Shown here: piece after piece, positions 21,655 to 33,448 of the stretch | Position numbering within the stretch: the first letter of the stretch is position 1 | Layout: each line of letters begins with the position of its first letter | NCBI GenBank assembly: GCA_030272585.1 | Contig: BSYQ01000013.1 | Location: forward strand, 930,001 to 994,000 | DNA: 64,000 nucleotides | Direction: 5' to 3' | From: Bryopsis sp. KO-2023 | Lineage: Eukaryota > Chlorophyta > Ulvophyceae > Bryopsidales > Bryopsidaceae | The notes under the pieces: model-generated | What the model saw: the letters and a program-made list of their open reading frames with translations, nothing else | Database searches by the model: none | Told to the model about the DNA's origin: nothing | Made by a program: the position numbers and the translations under genes

Positions 21655-21792
21655 ATGATCCATGATGCAAGATGCATGATGCATGATGCATGATGCAAGA
21701 TGCATGATGCAAGATGCATGATGCAAGATGCATGATGCAAGATGCATGATGCAAGATGCATGATCCAACATGCAAGATGCAAGATGCAAGAC
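21655..21792. repeat. Heptamer tandem repeat GATGCAA/GATGCAT
   Basis: About 18 copies of the 7-bp units GATGCAA and GATGCAT, often alternating, so ATGCAT palindromes recur. It lies between two minus-strand membrane genes. Confidence 0.9.
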
Positions 21793-21864
21793 ACGCATTC
21801 AGACTGATGACATTCGGACAGAAGATAGCGGACCAATTCTGTTCCTCTCTAAATTGATCAGTTT

Positions 21865-22423
21865 TTACGCCTGAAGACGTGATTGCTCGTTCACTGCACC
21901 CGTTATTCCCACCGCCAGCGCGATGCCAAACGCTAGCAAAAGCGGCCGAGAGTCATAAGCCTCGTAGTAATCCACAGCAGCCTTGTCCGGAAGACTCATG
22001 TACTCGAGGAAAAAAGGAATGAAAGGAGCATACAGCACCCTGCGTGCACAAGAACTTGTGGTAAAACGTCAAAGAGGGGTGTTCATTGGCACGTGGAGTC
22101 GACAAAGCGTCGCCTAGAGCACAGTTTCGTTCGTACTTGACGCTTATGGCCAGCGCAGGTTGAAGAGCCAACAGGTCCCTCCCTTTGAACGTCAAGTGGC
22201 ACCACGACAGTAAGCTCAACGGCGCAATCACAAGAACGCAGCGAAGCAGCAACATGGACGGCCAGACGCTGTCGAAGGAGTAGTAGCGATATTGTATGGC
22301 GAGTTCGTACGCCAGCAGAGAGAGGGTGCATATTTTATCAGTTGGAAGCCGAGCCTCCCTCTGGCCCGACTGGAACTTGCGCTCCAGTTCGCCGTTTCCG
22401 AACGTCAGCCAGAATGGATGCAT
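21865..22423 (-). CDS. Small hypothetical membrane protein, two exons
   Basis: Exons 22423-22137 and 22039-21865 with a GTACGA..CGCAG intron give 462 bases, 153 residues. An in-frame TGA lies 15 bases before the ATG, which supports this start unless an intron intervenes. The N-terminal MHPFWLTFGNGELERKFQ is followed by two hydrophobic stretches (TDKICTLSLLAYELAIQY and WPSMLLLRCVLVIAPLSLLSW). After the intron comes KVLYAPFIPFFLEYM, and then a third segment (PLLLAFGIALAVGITGAV) near the C terminus. No function is assigned. Upstream minus-strand exon-like stretches may be 5' exons. Confidence 0.5.
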
Positions 22424-23924
22424 ATCGTTGGCGCTTCACTTGGAAATCATTCTGCATACGAAGGGGAGTGAGGGGGGGGGGGGGGGGGGGCGCAAAAAAC
22501 TGTTGCGGTCCAGAATGGAGCACCTGGGGAATGAGTCCACCCAATAATCCTGGAAGGATAATTGTCCAGAATTGCAGTTCCACGGGTGATGCGAGTATAA
22601 TATTGCCAGCATGGAAACGCCACATATCCACATAGCCCCCTCACAACCCCAGCGAAAAGAACGAGCCCAAACACCCAATCTCAACCATCGACTCAACGAT
22701 GTGTTCCTGTTTGGTCGACCCCCCTCCCTCGATTTGGACCACCGCGCCAGTCCGCTGGGTCTTTCTTGTCGGCACCTTGCACCCGTCGTAAAACGAAAAC
22801 ATGTAATGGGCACGTTTCATACACGCGAGAACTGCCTCTCCGTTGGTCCCACCCGGGGATACGATTTCCCGGTGTCTTCCCACTTGGAAAAGAGTGTCAA
22901 TGTGCTTGCTGTTTTTGTTCATGTAAAAACCTTTAAGGCTTTTCACAAAGATGTTGAATGGATGAGCGATTGTTCGGAATGATTACTCCGCCATCCAAAA
23001 CAGTTGCCAAACGGTTGCCAAAACAGGTTAGCAGATTTTTGGGGACTCACTCGCGTTTTTTTTTTTAGGGGTTCGGGACATCACATGGTTTTTTTGGGGA
23101 GGGGGGGGGGGCTTTCATCAATAAGACACTCACCCCCCCGTCGTTCAGGTCCTGTCATTGTTCTTGTATTGTTGGCAATGTTGCTCCCTGGAAGGGGAGT
23201 GTCACGGGGGTTCGAAGGTTCCAATTTGCAGGTATGTTTTGGCTTGTGGCTGGCCTCTCACCTGTGGGAAAGTGAAGGCACCAGTTAGCAACATTGAGAA
23301 CAGGTGTTGGGATGAGATTCTTTGAGTGGAGGTGAGCGACTCACGTGGTGGCACACGACGTACCGTCTTGGCCGTCGTCTGATTTGTTTTTGGGGTGTAA
23401 GTTGGTCTCCAAGAAACTGTGCCAGCCTTTTGACACCCTATAGTGCCAGCATTGTAACTCCAGTGATCAGCAGCGAGCGAGATATTTCGGCACACTCCCG
23501 GTAATCTCAACGACGTGTTGGCGTAGTCAAAGACAGTCGCGACCCCACGTCGAAGATCTATTCAAAAAAAAAACAGAAACAGAAACAAAAACAGAAACTG
23601 AAACTGAAACAGAATAGAAACTGAAGCCGACAGAAACAACAGAGTTGGGGAGCGCCGCCAATTTGGACTGATTGGCAAGTGTGATTATGCAAACGCCTTG
23701 GAGAAAAAAACAGCATTAGGATCTTGATTTGTGAAAGGGAGGTTTTTTTGAAATGATTCTGAATATGTCGCTAAATGATGAACTGTGGGCATGTATCTTC
23801 AAGGAACCTCTCTGGCACCATCTACCAAAACACATCTTCAAACACTGAAATCCGTAAAAACCTAAATACAAAGACTTTTTGATTTCAGTTGATTGTGGCA
23901 CTGTTCACTGTCCTTTTTCATTTG
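22424..23924 (-). other. Exon-like minus-strand stretches and poly-G runs
   Basis: Three stretches look coding: about 23545-23364 (ending at GTACGT, with RLPGVCRNISLAADHWSYNAG), about 22890-22680 (VLACMKRAHYMFSFYDGCKVP), and about 22630-22525 (NIILASPVELQFWTIILPGL). They could be 5' exons of the membrane gene ending at 21865, but the joins are not clear. G runs of 18 and 12 lie at about 22473-22490 and 23099-23110. Confidence 0.35.
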
Positions 23925-24280
23925 CATCACAAGACAAACGGGGTGGCCACCGACGCCGTCGACGACGCTCCAACGACGGTCGATATCGCGGTATCGAGCG
24001 TCGGCGTACCAACGACGAATCGTCGGTGTGTACCGACGAATCGACGGCACACACCGACGGTTCGTCGTTGGTGATACCGACGTTATGTCGTTGATGGCGC
24101 CGACGTTGCGTCGTTGGTGATACCGACATTTCGTCGTTGATGGCGCCGACGTTTCGTCGTTGCACACCGACGTTTCGTCGTTGGTGGCGCCGACGGTGTG
24201 TTTGATGATTGATTGATTGATTGGGGGTGATGGCCTCTTTTTGCTACAATATAATTGAATTGATTGATTCCCTTTTTGTC

Positions 24281-24338
24281 AGGGCTGCCTGGACTCGAAC
24301 CAGGCTGTGGCGAGTCGCCACTGGCGACCAGCAGCCCT
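24281..24338 (-). ncRNA. Armless tRNA-like minihelix
   Basis: On the minus strand a perfect seven-pair acceptor-like stem GGGCTGC/GCAGCCC encloses one hairpin (GTGGC/GCCAC or the alternative GTCGC/GCGAC) and a perfect T arm CCTGG-TTCGAGT-CCAGG with box B GGTTCGAGTCC. Total length is about 57 nt, so D or anticodon arm is missing and no seven-base anticodon loop exists. It is not a usable tRNA as drawn; the perfect stems argue against random decay. Confidence 0.55.
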
Positions 24339-25069
24339 GGAAATACTTTTCAGCTTTCTTTTTGCAGTTTTCTTTTGGTTGATGGGGCAAAACAACAATG
24401 TGATGGAGGATTAAATTCCTCCATTGTAAAAAATGATGGTCCAGCAGCGCTTCAGTTCCTGAGCGCTGTCGCAAGTATGTTTTGATCCGAAAAGGATAAT
24501 GCATTGCAAATCTATTTCAAGCACTGGGGCTGATGCAAAGGTTTTCAGCGAATGAGAATATACAAATTTGGAAAACCAATATCAAGTCCTCAGCTGGTAA
24601 TTTTCGTATCAATGGGATTTTTCTGGAGGAAACTGCTCGATAGAAATTTACTTATTTTTGCAAGAACCCGAAAGAAAAATATATACATATTTGATATGAA
24701 AACGAGCAAGGCTTCATGAATACGAAAATCTATGCAAGAACTGGCAAGAGTTTTGAGTTGCAGAAAATTTCACACTGTGGGGAAGAAAGAATTCCCCATC
24801 AGAATATAGCTTTTTTGGTTACGAAATGACCGACCTCCTGGAATCGGCACTCCCACAGCACCTTGTTCATTTCCTGCCAGAACACACATCCCTTTCCATC
24901 CGTCCCAGGAATTGCCAACTTACCCTCTCATTCTTCGAGCTTGTTTTTTTTCAAATCCTTGTGTCTTCGGAGTGCGTTTGATTGGTCCAAGCCTTCACAA
25001 ATGCACAGCCTCCTGGTTGAACCCAGATGTTGTTTATTTGTTCCCTTCTTTGATTTGTTCCTCGTCAGC

Positions 25070-25748
25070 TCATCCCGACTTGTTGGAAAACCAGTGAAGG
25101 AAGCCTGCAAGCGCTTTTTCCACCTCTTTCGCTGGAGCTGAGGGATTCAAGCGTGCATCCTCGGGCAATGAATGTTCGGAAGGAGTCCTCACCTAAAAAA
25201 TCCATGAATAAAAAAATACATGTAATTCAGATTGAAATGTCTCGAAAAAGGGATCGGCTCGTATCGGTGAAGAAGCCAGTGTGAATTTTGTGAACACTAC
25301 ACTCCCCCCCCCAAAAAAAAAGAAATGGCAGATTTTATTAAACTTTTTTTCACCTGAATCTGCTCCACAGTCACTCCCCCCACAAAATCTTTGCCCCTGC
25401 TTTCGAATTCAAAATTGCCCTCCACAGCATCTTCCAGTTGGCCATAAATCTTCTTAATTTGTTCGTTTGCGAAAAATCAGTACAAGCGTGAAGAATCTCC
25501 TAAGAGATGAGCACCATACTTCTTATATGAAAGTTGAAAGAGGGCACCCATCAGGAAAAAGCTACACAAACAATTAAAAAAGAAAAAAAACGAGCCAATA
25601 CCTGTCTTGGTCTTGATGTCTCCGTAGCCACTTGGGCATTCGTGTTCCTGGATCCGACTCTGCTGACGACTTCCTCAAATATGTCATGCTTCTTGCAGCA
25701 CGTTGCGAGCTCTCCTGACTTCGGAAGATGTGTCCTTGTTTTTCCGTA
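25070..25748 (-). CDS. 3' part of an unidentified gene, three exons
   Basis: Exons 25748-25602 (after TTCCAG, before GTATTG), 25452-25354 (after TTAAG, before GTGAAA) and 25192-25070 (after TTTTAG, to TGA) are all phase 0 and give 122 residues plus stop. The product contains GELATCCKKHDIFEEVVSRVG, then KIYGQLEDAVEGNFEFESRG and VTVEQIQVRTPSE, ending FLHWFSNKSG. A 5' exon is needed. No family was recognised; it looks soluble. It lies between the CGTCG-rich inverted repeats. Confidence 0.45.
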
Positions 25749-26282
25749 CTGGAAATGTGAAAACCAACTTTGAAAACAGCTACAGCCAAACTGCGCAAGA
25801 GCACTAGAGAAACAAAGTGCACTGTCGAACCCACTGGTCGTAGATGAGAGGCAAACGGTTCACTCGATAGCGGGGATATCCTCGCCGCAAATGAAAAGCT
25901 TTCATTATTGAAAGAGGTGCAAACAACGTCGACGTTGTTTGCCCACGACGAAGGTTTTGAGTCAAACCTTCCATCTCGTTTGCTCCTCCTCTCCCAACAA
26001 AAAAGTCCCACGTTGGATCACAGATCTCTCTAGGGAGGTGCAGCGTGTTTTGCCATTGATAATTGCAACTGCTGCAGGCGATTGTTAGTAGCGTCGTTGT
26101 GTTTTTCGTGACATAAACTGCGCAGTGTGTGATGATAAACACAACGACGCTCCACCGACGCTATTGTGCTCGGCATGTGAGAAAACGCACAGGCCGAGCA
26201 GTTATCGCCGACGATTTGACAAGACCGATCCTTGGAGACTTCCAACGACGGCGTCGTTGGCCACTCCATTCGTCTTGTGATG

Positions 26283-27173
26283 TTTTTTGCCAAACCAAAA
26301 GATTCTTAGTGGGACCTGTTTGTGACTTGGGATCGACGGGAACATTTCCGCATTGTTTTTTCACGCATCCCTTCCTCCTTTCAAAATTGGTTGAGTGTTT
26401 GAGTGTGCTGTTCAGATAAAGCTCTTTTCAAACGTTTTATGCGTTGTCGTTCTTTTTTCTTGCATGTATGAAAAAAAATTGACAATTGTTTGGCTCATAA
26501 GCCAAGTCTTCGGCAAGAAATTTTTTTTGGGTTTAAACCCAAAGCCTTCGTGTTCTGCGTGTGGTTCCTCGAATTGTCTGTGTTACAATTCTGTGGTGGC
26601 CACTTCACTTTGGGGTGTGCAGAATTGTAGTTCGGTTTTAGACAGCCGGCTTCGAATTCGAAGCTGGCTCTCACCGCCATTCCTGAGAATTGGGAAGCCG
26701 GTCACGGTTGTTGTTCACCTCACACAGCAAAACGAGCAACTGCAACAATTCCTATTCACATTTTTTTGTCAATTTATCGAAGCAGACACGCTCCCTCAGC
26801 CGGGGTGATGACCAGAAAATTCTAGAATTTTTGGTTTGCAATTTTTTCAGTTGGCGACAGCGAAATGCCTCCTCGCTTGTTGACCCTTCTTTGACTTTCA
26901 GCATTTATCTAGCTTCGCTTCACGCTTCGCAGAGCTTGAACTCCGATTAGTTATTTTGTGAAATTTCCCAACAAAAAAAGAGCTATTGGCATCATGTGAG
27001 ATTCCAATAGGCTTCAATCAATCCCAAAACTAATACCAATGTGATAATAACACCCTCAACATTGATAGTGGTGCGTTCAGGACTGAGGCACTGCAGAGCG
27101 AGCCTAGGTTTCCGCGCAAGACATTCAATGTGAGTTCACAAAGCCATCCTTTGTATGGCGGCCACTTGTATCT
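26283..27173. other. Spacer, no confident gene
   Basis: No exon with both splice borders was found. Open frames here lack conserved features. Confidence 0.35.
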
Positions 27174-28249
27174 GTGCGGTTGTCTAAAGCATTGTATGAC
27201 CCACAGTGGTTTGCGCCGCCAACGGGGAACCGTCCGATATTCGAAAAACTGCCCTCACAGCCTCCGAAACCACGGGCTAACAAGCCAGATCATTTCGATG
27301 TCAGCGATATCGAAGGCACAAAGCCAATGCCCAAGGGCTCTGCGAAGGTGGGCAGCGCTAACGTTGCACTGATTCGGAGCATATACGTTGTGCGCTTGGA
27401 GCACGAGGTCGAATTGAACATCAGAATTGTGATATCAGGTGTACAAGGTGAGGCGACAATGCAACCCCCTCGAGCCCGTGTATCCATGGAAATTCGAGGG
27501 TGAGCCCACCATCGTTCCATCGTCCAAACCCACCCGCCAACCCCTGGAAGCGAAACACAACAGAACGACGCAGGTCTCGGACATACAAGGGACCTCTTCA
27601 TCCAAACGATATTCGAGAAAGGTACGGCCATCTCGATCACTGAAACATATGCCAAAGCTGCGAACCGTAAGTTTGAATTCACCTGGTTTCGTGACGTGCA
27701 GAATCCTGTGGACCCACTGGACTACAGTGACGTGCATGGAAGCACCGCAAATCACTTCCACCACACTTGGGAGAGAGAGAGGGACGGGCGGATTCCATTT
27801 GAGGATTTGTTCGGAGTGACGGGGACGTCGGGAAGGTGAGAATGCGCTCCCCTTGACGGTTTGTATTCAGTGTCCGTGACTCACTTCAGTTCATCATTGT
27901 AGCTGAAAAGTGCCAGCTTGGTTAGTCGACCCATTGCAGCTGATTCCTTGTTTCTGTCTGCAGGTTCAGAAGCACCCGAACTCCCACGAACCCAACCGAC
28001 CCCGCCTACCGGATACACTCGCGCAGAGTCCAGATGGAGGGTGGGGGCGGAAGGGTCAACCAGACTATGAACAGAGATGAATCAGGGTTAGAGAGACTCG
28101 TCAATGGCGGCGGCGGCGAGGGGGAAATCGTCGGTAGAATAGAGCAATTGAAGTCGAACAATCTTAACTCGCAACAGGCAAAACCACGGTATCAGGGAAT
28201 GGGCGTTAAGCATGTCTTCTCAAAAAAACCGTTTGCGACGGTGGTTTGA
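27174..28249 (+). CDS. Hypothetical protein with repeated NPxxPxY and SDIxGT motifs
   Basis: Exons: to 27347 (5' limit uncertain; 27174 is only the start of the open stretch, before GTGGGC), 27439-27621, 27702-27835 and 27964-28249; phases agree and the last ends in TGA. Two motif types recur. The first is NPxxPxY: NPLEPVYPW, NPVDPLDY and NPTDPAYRI. The second is SD[IV]xG[ST]: DVSDIEGTKP, VSDIQGTSS and YSDVHGST. The C-terminal part is Gly/Arg-rich, then hydrophilic, and ends KHVFSKKPFATVV. The alternation recalls repeat proteins of protists that I cannot name securely. No membrane segment or enzyme motif is seen. Confidence 0.55.
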
Positions 28250-29042
28250 GTGGTGGAAAACGGATGCTGAACTGAATTGAAACCAGGATCGGGGGGGGGG
28301 GGGGTATTCGTGGGGTCGGGCAGTGGGTGGGTGTAGGGTCAAGTTGAATTCGAGGATGAGTGGGGTGGAATGGAAATTGAATAAGGTCTAGGTGGAATGT
28401 GGATCAGGTAGTGTGAAATTTTCGATTAGCCTTCCAAATATCACAGTCAATCGAAGACAAATCTCACAAAATGGAGTGCTGGTTGATAAGCCCCAATGTG
28501 TTGTTGCTTTCATCGGTACTCATTGCTTTCCCGTTAAAAGAAAAACAAAAAAACTAGAACCCCCACCATCACCACCCCTACTCATCTCACGTCCAAAATC
28601 AAATGATGTCTTGCATGATGTGGAAGAAACCCCTAAAATACAAAGAACGGATTGATCTTGACTGATCCCCCCCCCCCCCCCCCTCCTCAAGTGCCATCAT
28701 AATCCTTCTCTATTTGTACCAATTTCCCATGATATGCCTGACTTGGCAGATTGTCAACCCGGTTCAGTTTTGGCTTGATTTCATCAGTATCCTCCCTGTC
28801 ACCGACCTCCCCTCCCCTCAACCTCACCACTCTAATCTTTTCTTTTCACGACCCCCCCCCTTCCCCTCCTCCTTCTTTCCCTTTCCCCACTTCATATATG
28901 ACACCAATCAAATTTTGGCTTTCTTAAAACTTTTGGTTCATGCTTTCCAACGGCTTCCAAAAAGAATCGATCCAAGCGTTCGTCCAGAAAAGAAAATAGT
29001 TCCCCCCAAAAAAAAGTCGAAAAAAAAGGAAAGGAGCAGCTC
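28250..29042. other. Spacer with poly-G and poly-C tracts
   Basis: G tract at about 28289-28302 and C tract at about 28668-28683. No gene is seen. Confidence 0.5.
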
Positions 29043-32000
29043 CTACATGTCATCTTTGAGATATCGCTGTAGATGCTCATTGTCTGTTTTGAGATCCTCC
29101 ATTCCGTCTTTCATTCCGTTGAGGATGGCCAGGGTCAATATACAGGAGAGGATCATGAGAAGCAGGGTGGTGATGGGCATCTCTCCACAGGACCTTTCCC
29201 GTCTGGAGGAAAGGCTTGGGTTCGATGGAATCACCGACGGCCTAGAAAAAAATCCGTCGAAAAAAGAAAGAAAGAAAACACACACACACACACACAACAA
29301 AAGAAATTCCATGTCTCTCCCATCGAAAAGAAAAATCCAAAAAAAAAACCAAAAACTAATCTTGCGGATCTAAAAATCACGTGTACGAAAAATGTTGGGT
29401 TATATTTCCTCTTCTGCAAAAAGGAATTGATAATACAAGAAATCGTCAAAGAAATTCAGACTTATGATCTTCCCCAAAATCCCCGGTCGAATGGTTGGCT
29501 CCAAAAAAAATGACAAAAAAAGAAAGCGAAGCTGCAGGGCATGTCTGACGGGGTCTGGACTGCTCTCCGGCTCTATGACAGCCAACTTCAAATATTCCCT
29601 CCCAGCTATTGATTCGAAATATCACTGTCTGTTTTGTTTTGGTTTTTTTTTGAAGCAAATCGGGTGTTCATTCAAAGACCCGACTTCGAAAATCGACTGA
29701 TGAAACTCACGGTGAGATTGCCTCCAGACTGTCGCTCTCCGATGTGGAGGCCATCATATCACTGGCACCCCGTACAGGGCTTGCCATTGCACTCGTCGAA
29801 CCCTCCTACAAAAACAGATTTCCCCACAACACTCAAAAACACATATTCTTGCATGTCCAATTTCCAAGCCGCCCATAAAAGCATCCATCACAACCCATCA
29901 AATACTCCTAGCGAAACATCCTTCCAGCCCAGATTGCCGACTTTATAATGTGGAGTCAGACATAGAAACCGGCCCAAAAAAAAGCCTTCGAAATCCAAAA
30001 AAAAAAGAAAAAGCGAAAACTTCTTTCGATTCTTTCACTTACAGACGAAGAGCCATCGATTTCCCCATTGGTTCTCGTGACGGCTCCGTTTCGGATGGCA
30101 CCCTTTGTTCGGCCGGTGGAGCCCAGTCCCCAGTTGATCACTTTCGAAATCTCCGCAGGCAGGGCCTCGTTTTTCCCTCCAACCACGATCAACTTCTTTC
30201 TGGTCGCTGGATGGATGAACGGCATGACGGCTTGAATCACCCATCGCAGTAGCCGGGGGACATGGACCAGATACATGGATTTCAGGCGCCCTGGATAGTG
30301 CTGACATTGAAAAGAGGCCACCAAAAAAAGAAAAAGAAAAACAACAAAAACAAGGAAAAGCATTGAGGCATTGATTTCAAGACAGTGGTGCGGAAAAAAA
30401 TGGCTCGAGCATCTCACCGGATATTGGGTCCAAATTAATCAATTTTTCTGGGCTTTCCTATACTTTTTCTTCATTTCCAAAATTTAAAGAAATGGAATGC
30501 TCTTCTTTCAATGCTGCGGTTTTTTCTCTGTTTTTATAGGGTTTAGGTTTTTTGTTTTTTTTTTGGGGGGGGGGGCCTGATATGTTGCAAACAGCCAGAA
30601 AAAGTCACCTCACCTTGTTCAGTTTGGATGATATTGACTTGAGCACCTTGCACATCTGCGTCACTTGCAAGGCTGGGGCATCTTGGCAGTCCAGCACGAC
30701 CACCATTTGATCCACAGCGTCGTTTTTCAACAGCTTGCGAACCCCTCGATCCACCTAGGAATATAACACATAAAATACATTATGGTTTAGTCTCATGGTT
30801 TATTCACAGACAAAATCAGACAACTGATGGCCAAGAAATCGTGACTCAACCATTACCTCATTTCAGACACCCCCCCCCAAAAAAAACAAAAACAAAAACA
30901 AACACCCTCAAAAGAAAAAAAAATAAAAAACCGTTTGGAAAAATCCAAAACAATGAAATGAGCCAAGAACAGAAAGACAAATCGGTTTTTCCACGATCGT
31001 CGAATTCCGACAAGAATTCCGCACATGCACCACACACCTGTGTCACCGCAGCAGGTCCCAGTTTTTCCAGCTTCTTCTTGGAGCACTCCCTCAAGGATTG
31101 CCCCAGCCTTATGAGAATGGCTGGGTGCCCCGATGGCATTCTCGTCGTCCACACCAGCAAGTTACCCCACTCGGATTTCAGCTCCTCATCCTCAATATAG
31201 CTATAGGTTTTGCACCACTCAGTGCTGTCTCGAATTCGATCGGCGGTTTTCTCCAGAGCCTCTTCCACAGCAGCCTCGGAAGCCGCCTGTTTTTTCAAAA
31301 AAAATAGAAAAGAAAAAAAAGTTGGTGGAGAAATTTTATAATTTTTTTTTATTAAGCCAATGCAATGCTTACCATATGGATGGTGCTATGGATGCCATCC
31401 CCCTCCCCCCCCCCCCCCAAAAAAAAAAGGAAAAAAAAAGAAAAAGAAAACAAGTTTGTACAAAAACTGAACCCAAGAAGGAGTCCCGAGTGCATTGTGT
31501 TTTTTTTGTTTTTTTTCCCCACCATATTATTGAAACACAGTCAGAAAAGATCTCGATGGGGGAAAGTGAATTTGAGCCTCACGCTAGGACTCATGAGGAC
31601 TGCTGTTCAAACCTCATGCAGTCCGTTCTGCGCAGCAAATCGCATCAGCTCGCAATGCGTGTCGTCGAATCGACAGATCATCCTGGGGGTTCTCTTCAAG
31701 TGCTCCCAGTTTACCATGCCTTCCAGCTTCGACAGAGAGGGTTCGAAAATGTCGACGAAATCCCTGGCCAGCTCCGGTTGTCGATCACGGCAAGCTTTCA
31801 CCATTACCGCAGGGGAGGTTCCAGCAGCGAAACCTCCAAAAATAGAAATGCAAAAAAAAAAAAACTTATTATGTTAATGTTCACCCCAAGTGGCAACCTT
31901 TCCCCTCCCCCCCGAAAAAAAAACAAAAAATAGTGTCTTTGATTTTTCTGTGACAGGAATATTTTCCCCAATCCTAAATCACAACTGTTTTATTTTGTAT

Positions 32001-32769
32001 TTCCAACACACACACAAAAAAGCCTAAAAAAAACACCCACTTGATCTCCTTCGTGTGTTATTCCCTGGGGCCTCCACCGCATTTCTGTCGACAGTTGTTC
32101 GTCTGTGCGATTTTCCCCTTCCTGCAATGAACGACATTATACGCCATCCCAACATTATGCCCGCCGGAATTGCGAAGCTCTTGACGAAACCCAGTGCTGC
32201 AGGCAAAGGGCCAGGCAAAACCTTTGTCACTTCATTTCCCACGATTTTCGAACAAACCGACACCGTGGATGCCACTGCGATGGATGCCCACTCGAATCGA
32301 CGAGTCTGTCTGGGAGCAAAGCTGTGAAGGACGTACAGCCACAGAACCTGGACCAATTTGGAGGAGAAAAACCCAATCAATGGTTTTGTTAACATTAGAT
32401 TGGACAACGCCTTAGTACCGAAGCATGAGCGTGATTAACTCCCCCCCCCAAAAAAAATAAAAAAATACAATACTAAGAATAATAATTAAAAAAAAATGGG
32501 ATTCAATTTGGTTACTTTTTGTGTTCCCCCCCCCCCTTCCTCAAAGAAAAAAACTCTAAAAAAACTCTAAAAAAACGCATACCCTTGTTAGGATCCCTGA
32601 GGTTGGTCCATCCCAGAAGCAAACTCCGATCTTTTTCAATTGCTGAAACTGCTTGTTGCTGAAATGCACTTGACCTCCCGAGGCTTGCTGACGACTCGTC
32701 ACTCCACGCCCGGACACTGATGTGTTTGCATTGCTGGCCCCCCTTTCCCCTTCTTCCAAGACATCGCTG
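29043..32769 (-). CDS. CRAL-TRIO (Sec14-like) domain membrane protein, at least eight exons
   Basis: Minus-strand exons: about 32769-32583, 32347-32041, 31833-31613, 31286-31038, 30754-30614, 30300-30043, 29805-29711, one near 29615-29540 and a last one from about 29240 to 29043. The 5' end is unknown. The N-terminal part has two hydrophobic segments (VLWLYVLHSFA and LGFVKSFAIPAGIMLGWRI). The middle part has VDQMVVVLDCQDAP and then YPGRLKSMYLVHVPRLL...PFIHPATRKKLIVVGG, the lipid-binding CRAL-TRIO fold. After a Ser-rich linker comes a C-terminal segment ITTLLLMILSCILTLAIL and a short coiled tail. Sec14-type domains move phosphoinositides and other lipids. Membrane segments at both ends suggest a tethered transfer protein. 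The exon near 29.6 kb has no clear donor, and joining of the N-terminal exons is inferred from phase. Confidence 0.7.
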
Positions 32770-33207
32770 TATCAAAGGTTCACCATGGCCCATCAGCAGA
32801 CGAAAATCACTTACACGTCAGGAGAATCCGCTTCAGAGATTGACCCCCCCCCCCCCAAAAAAAAAAAAGAAATGAAATGATATGATATGTTTTTTTTGTT
32901 TTTTTTTTTTTTGTATTCATTATTATGAATGCAATTGATCTCCTTTTGCAAATATAGCAATTCCATTGCCAGTTTTCTGCATCCTTTTGGTGCTTTTATC
33001 TCTCTTTTTTTCTTTTTTTTCAAGGGGGGGTGGGGAGTTTGAAACCTATCTCTGGCGAAATTGAGAAAAAAAGCAAAAGGCTTGCGACATGCAATGCATG
33101 ACTAAGCACATGCCAGCATCTGATGAGATCTGATCCCAGAATTCTTTTCAAGATTCCCCCCCCTCCCCTCCCACATTAAAAAAATGGCAAGAAAAAGCTT
33201 GCAGATT
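32770..33207. other. Spacer, no confident gene
   Basis: A-, T- and C-rich tracts; may hold further 5' exons of the CRAL-TRIO gene. Confidence 0.35.
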
Positions 33208-33448
33208 TCAACACACCCACGCCCTCAACCCACGAAACAAAAACCAAGTCACGAGCGCGTCGCCGTCACTCCCACAGTTCGAAAGAACGAGGGTTTTTAG
33301 TTGGGGGAGATTGAATTCTGAGGTCCTGCTCGTTGAGGCGCGCGTCCCACCAGAATACCTTCGATAATACTCGTCGTCGCTCGAATAGCTTGCGAGTTTA
33401 GAAATCAACAGCGCCGACGTCAGACTCCCGAACTGTGGAAAATCGCCC
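33208..33448 (-). CDS. Terminal exon of a leucine-rich-repeat-like gene
   Basis: An exon after GTTCCAG (33449) runs to a stop at 33208. It contains GSLTSALLISKLASYSSDDEYY and one LRR-like turn, LPQLKTLVLSNCG, then DALVTWFLFRGLRAWVC. Upstream exons between 33.5 and 34.0 kb were not resolved. One repeat alone is weak evidence for an LRR protein. Confidence 0.4.

Larger units (their letters stand above)
23925..26282. mobile_element. Possible element f: inverted CGTCG-rich ends 2.36 kb apart
   Basis: The left edge CATCACAAGACAAACGGGG and the right edge (complement) CATCACAAGACGAATGGAG continue into GTGGCCA and CGACGCCGTCG with about four mismatches over 37 bases. 23960-24195 and 26085-26262 are dense in CGACGTTTCGTCGTTG-type units. 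No target duplication of 3, 8 or 9 bp was found. It could be one element that carries gene exons, or two MITEs in opposite orientation flanking a gene. Confidence 0.4.

Noticed and set aside
23925-26282. Firm assignment of element f to the hAT superfamily
   Set aside because: No 8-bp duplication was found and the ends do not start with CAG; kept as a tentative element only.
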